Shown here: positions 5,207 through 5,216 of the stretch, piece by piece
Numbering within the stretch: position 1 is the first letter of the stretch
Layout: the number at the start of each line of letters is the position of its first letter
Source: Desulforudis sp.
GTDB lineage: Bacteria; Bacillota; Desulfotomaculia; Desulfotomaculales; Desulforudaceae
Length of the DNA: 5,216 nt
Direction: 5' to 3'
NCBI GenBank assembly: GCA_014859075.1
Contig: JACUUW010000139.1
Location: 1 to 5,216, forward strand
The notes under the pieces: generated by a model
The model's database searches: none
What the model saw: the letters and a program-made list of their open reading frames with translations, nothing else
What the model was told of the DNA's origin: nothing
Position numbers and translations under genes: made by a program

Positions 5207-5216
5207 AGCGTATCCC

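Noticed and set aside
1..5216. CRISPR array, tRNA or rRNA gene, complete insertion sequence, phage or defence genes
   Set aside because: I saw no regularly spaced repeats, no cloverleaf or rRNA-like segments, and no transposase, integrase or nuclease motifs in any frame.

Overview
The window looks like chromosomal DNA of an anaerobic, GC-rich Gram-positive bacterium, most likely a Peptococcaceae/Desulfotomaculum-type clostridium (sulfate reducer, acetogen or syntroph). This is an inference from strong GGAGG ribosome sites, consensus sigma-A promoters, a heterodisulfide reductase subunit A of about 1,000 residues, and a DUF1540 / UPF0251 / Mrp gene group of a kind I associate with such genomes. 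No species can be named from the sequence alone.

Layout. Positions 1-100 are non-coding: a strong 20-bp hairpin at the window edge, then a short tandem heptamer. A small cysteine-rich DUF1540 gene lies on the minus strand (101-343). It is divergent from a plus-strand operon (471-1871) that starts at a near-consensus promoter (420-448) and encodes a UPF0251/DUF134 helix-turn-helix protein with a zinc ribbon, then 3 bp later an Mrp/NBP35-type P-loop ATPase. A 290-bp gap (1872-2161) follows. It holds a consensus promoter (1918-1946), a perfect hairpin at the predicted transcript start, and a leader of about 210 nt with repeats and stems close to the next ribosome site. The rest (2162-5206) is one 1,014-residue gene for a tandem, double-module HdrA flavo-iron-sulfur protein. 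Its stop codon lies 10 bp before the window edge, so its partners (HdrB/HdrC, MvhD or similar) would be outside.

How the genes could work together. HdrA is the FAD-carrying electron-bifurcating or electron-transfer core of Hdr-type complexes, and this copy has visible ligands for at least six [4Fe-4S] clusters. Mrp proteins carry or insert Fe-S clusters, so an Fe-S carrier next to an Fe-S-rich enzyme is a sensible neighbourhood, although hdrA has its own promoter. UPF0251 is the obvious candidate regulator of its own operon. That role is inferred, not shown.

Nothing here is a clearly new system. The parts most worth a second look are the hdrA leader (TSS hairpin, paired repeats, a stem reaching the ribosome site, and a ribosome site better placed for a six-codon leader ORF than for hdrA), the double-module HdrA, and the cysteine-rich N-terminus of the Mrp protein.
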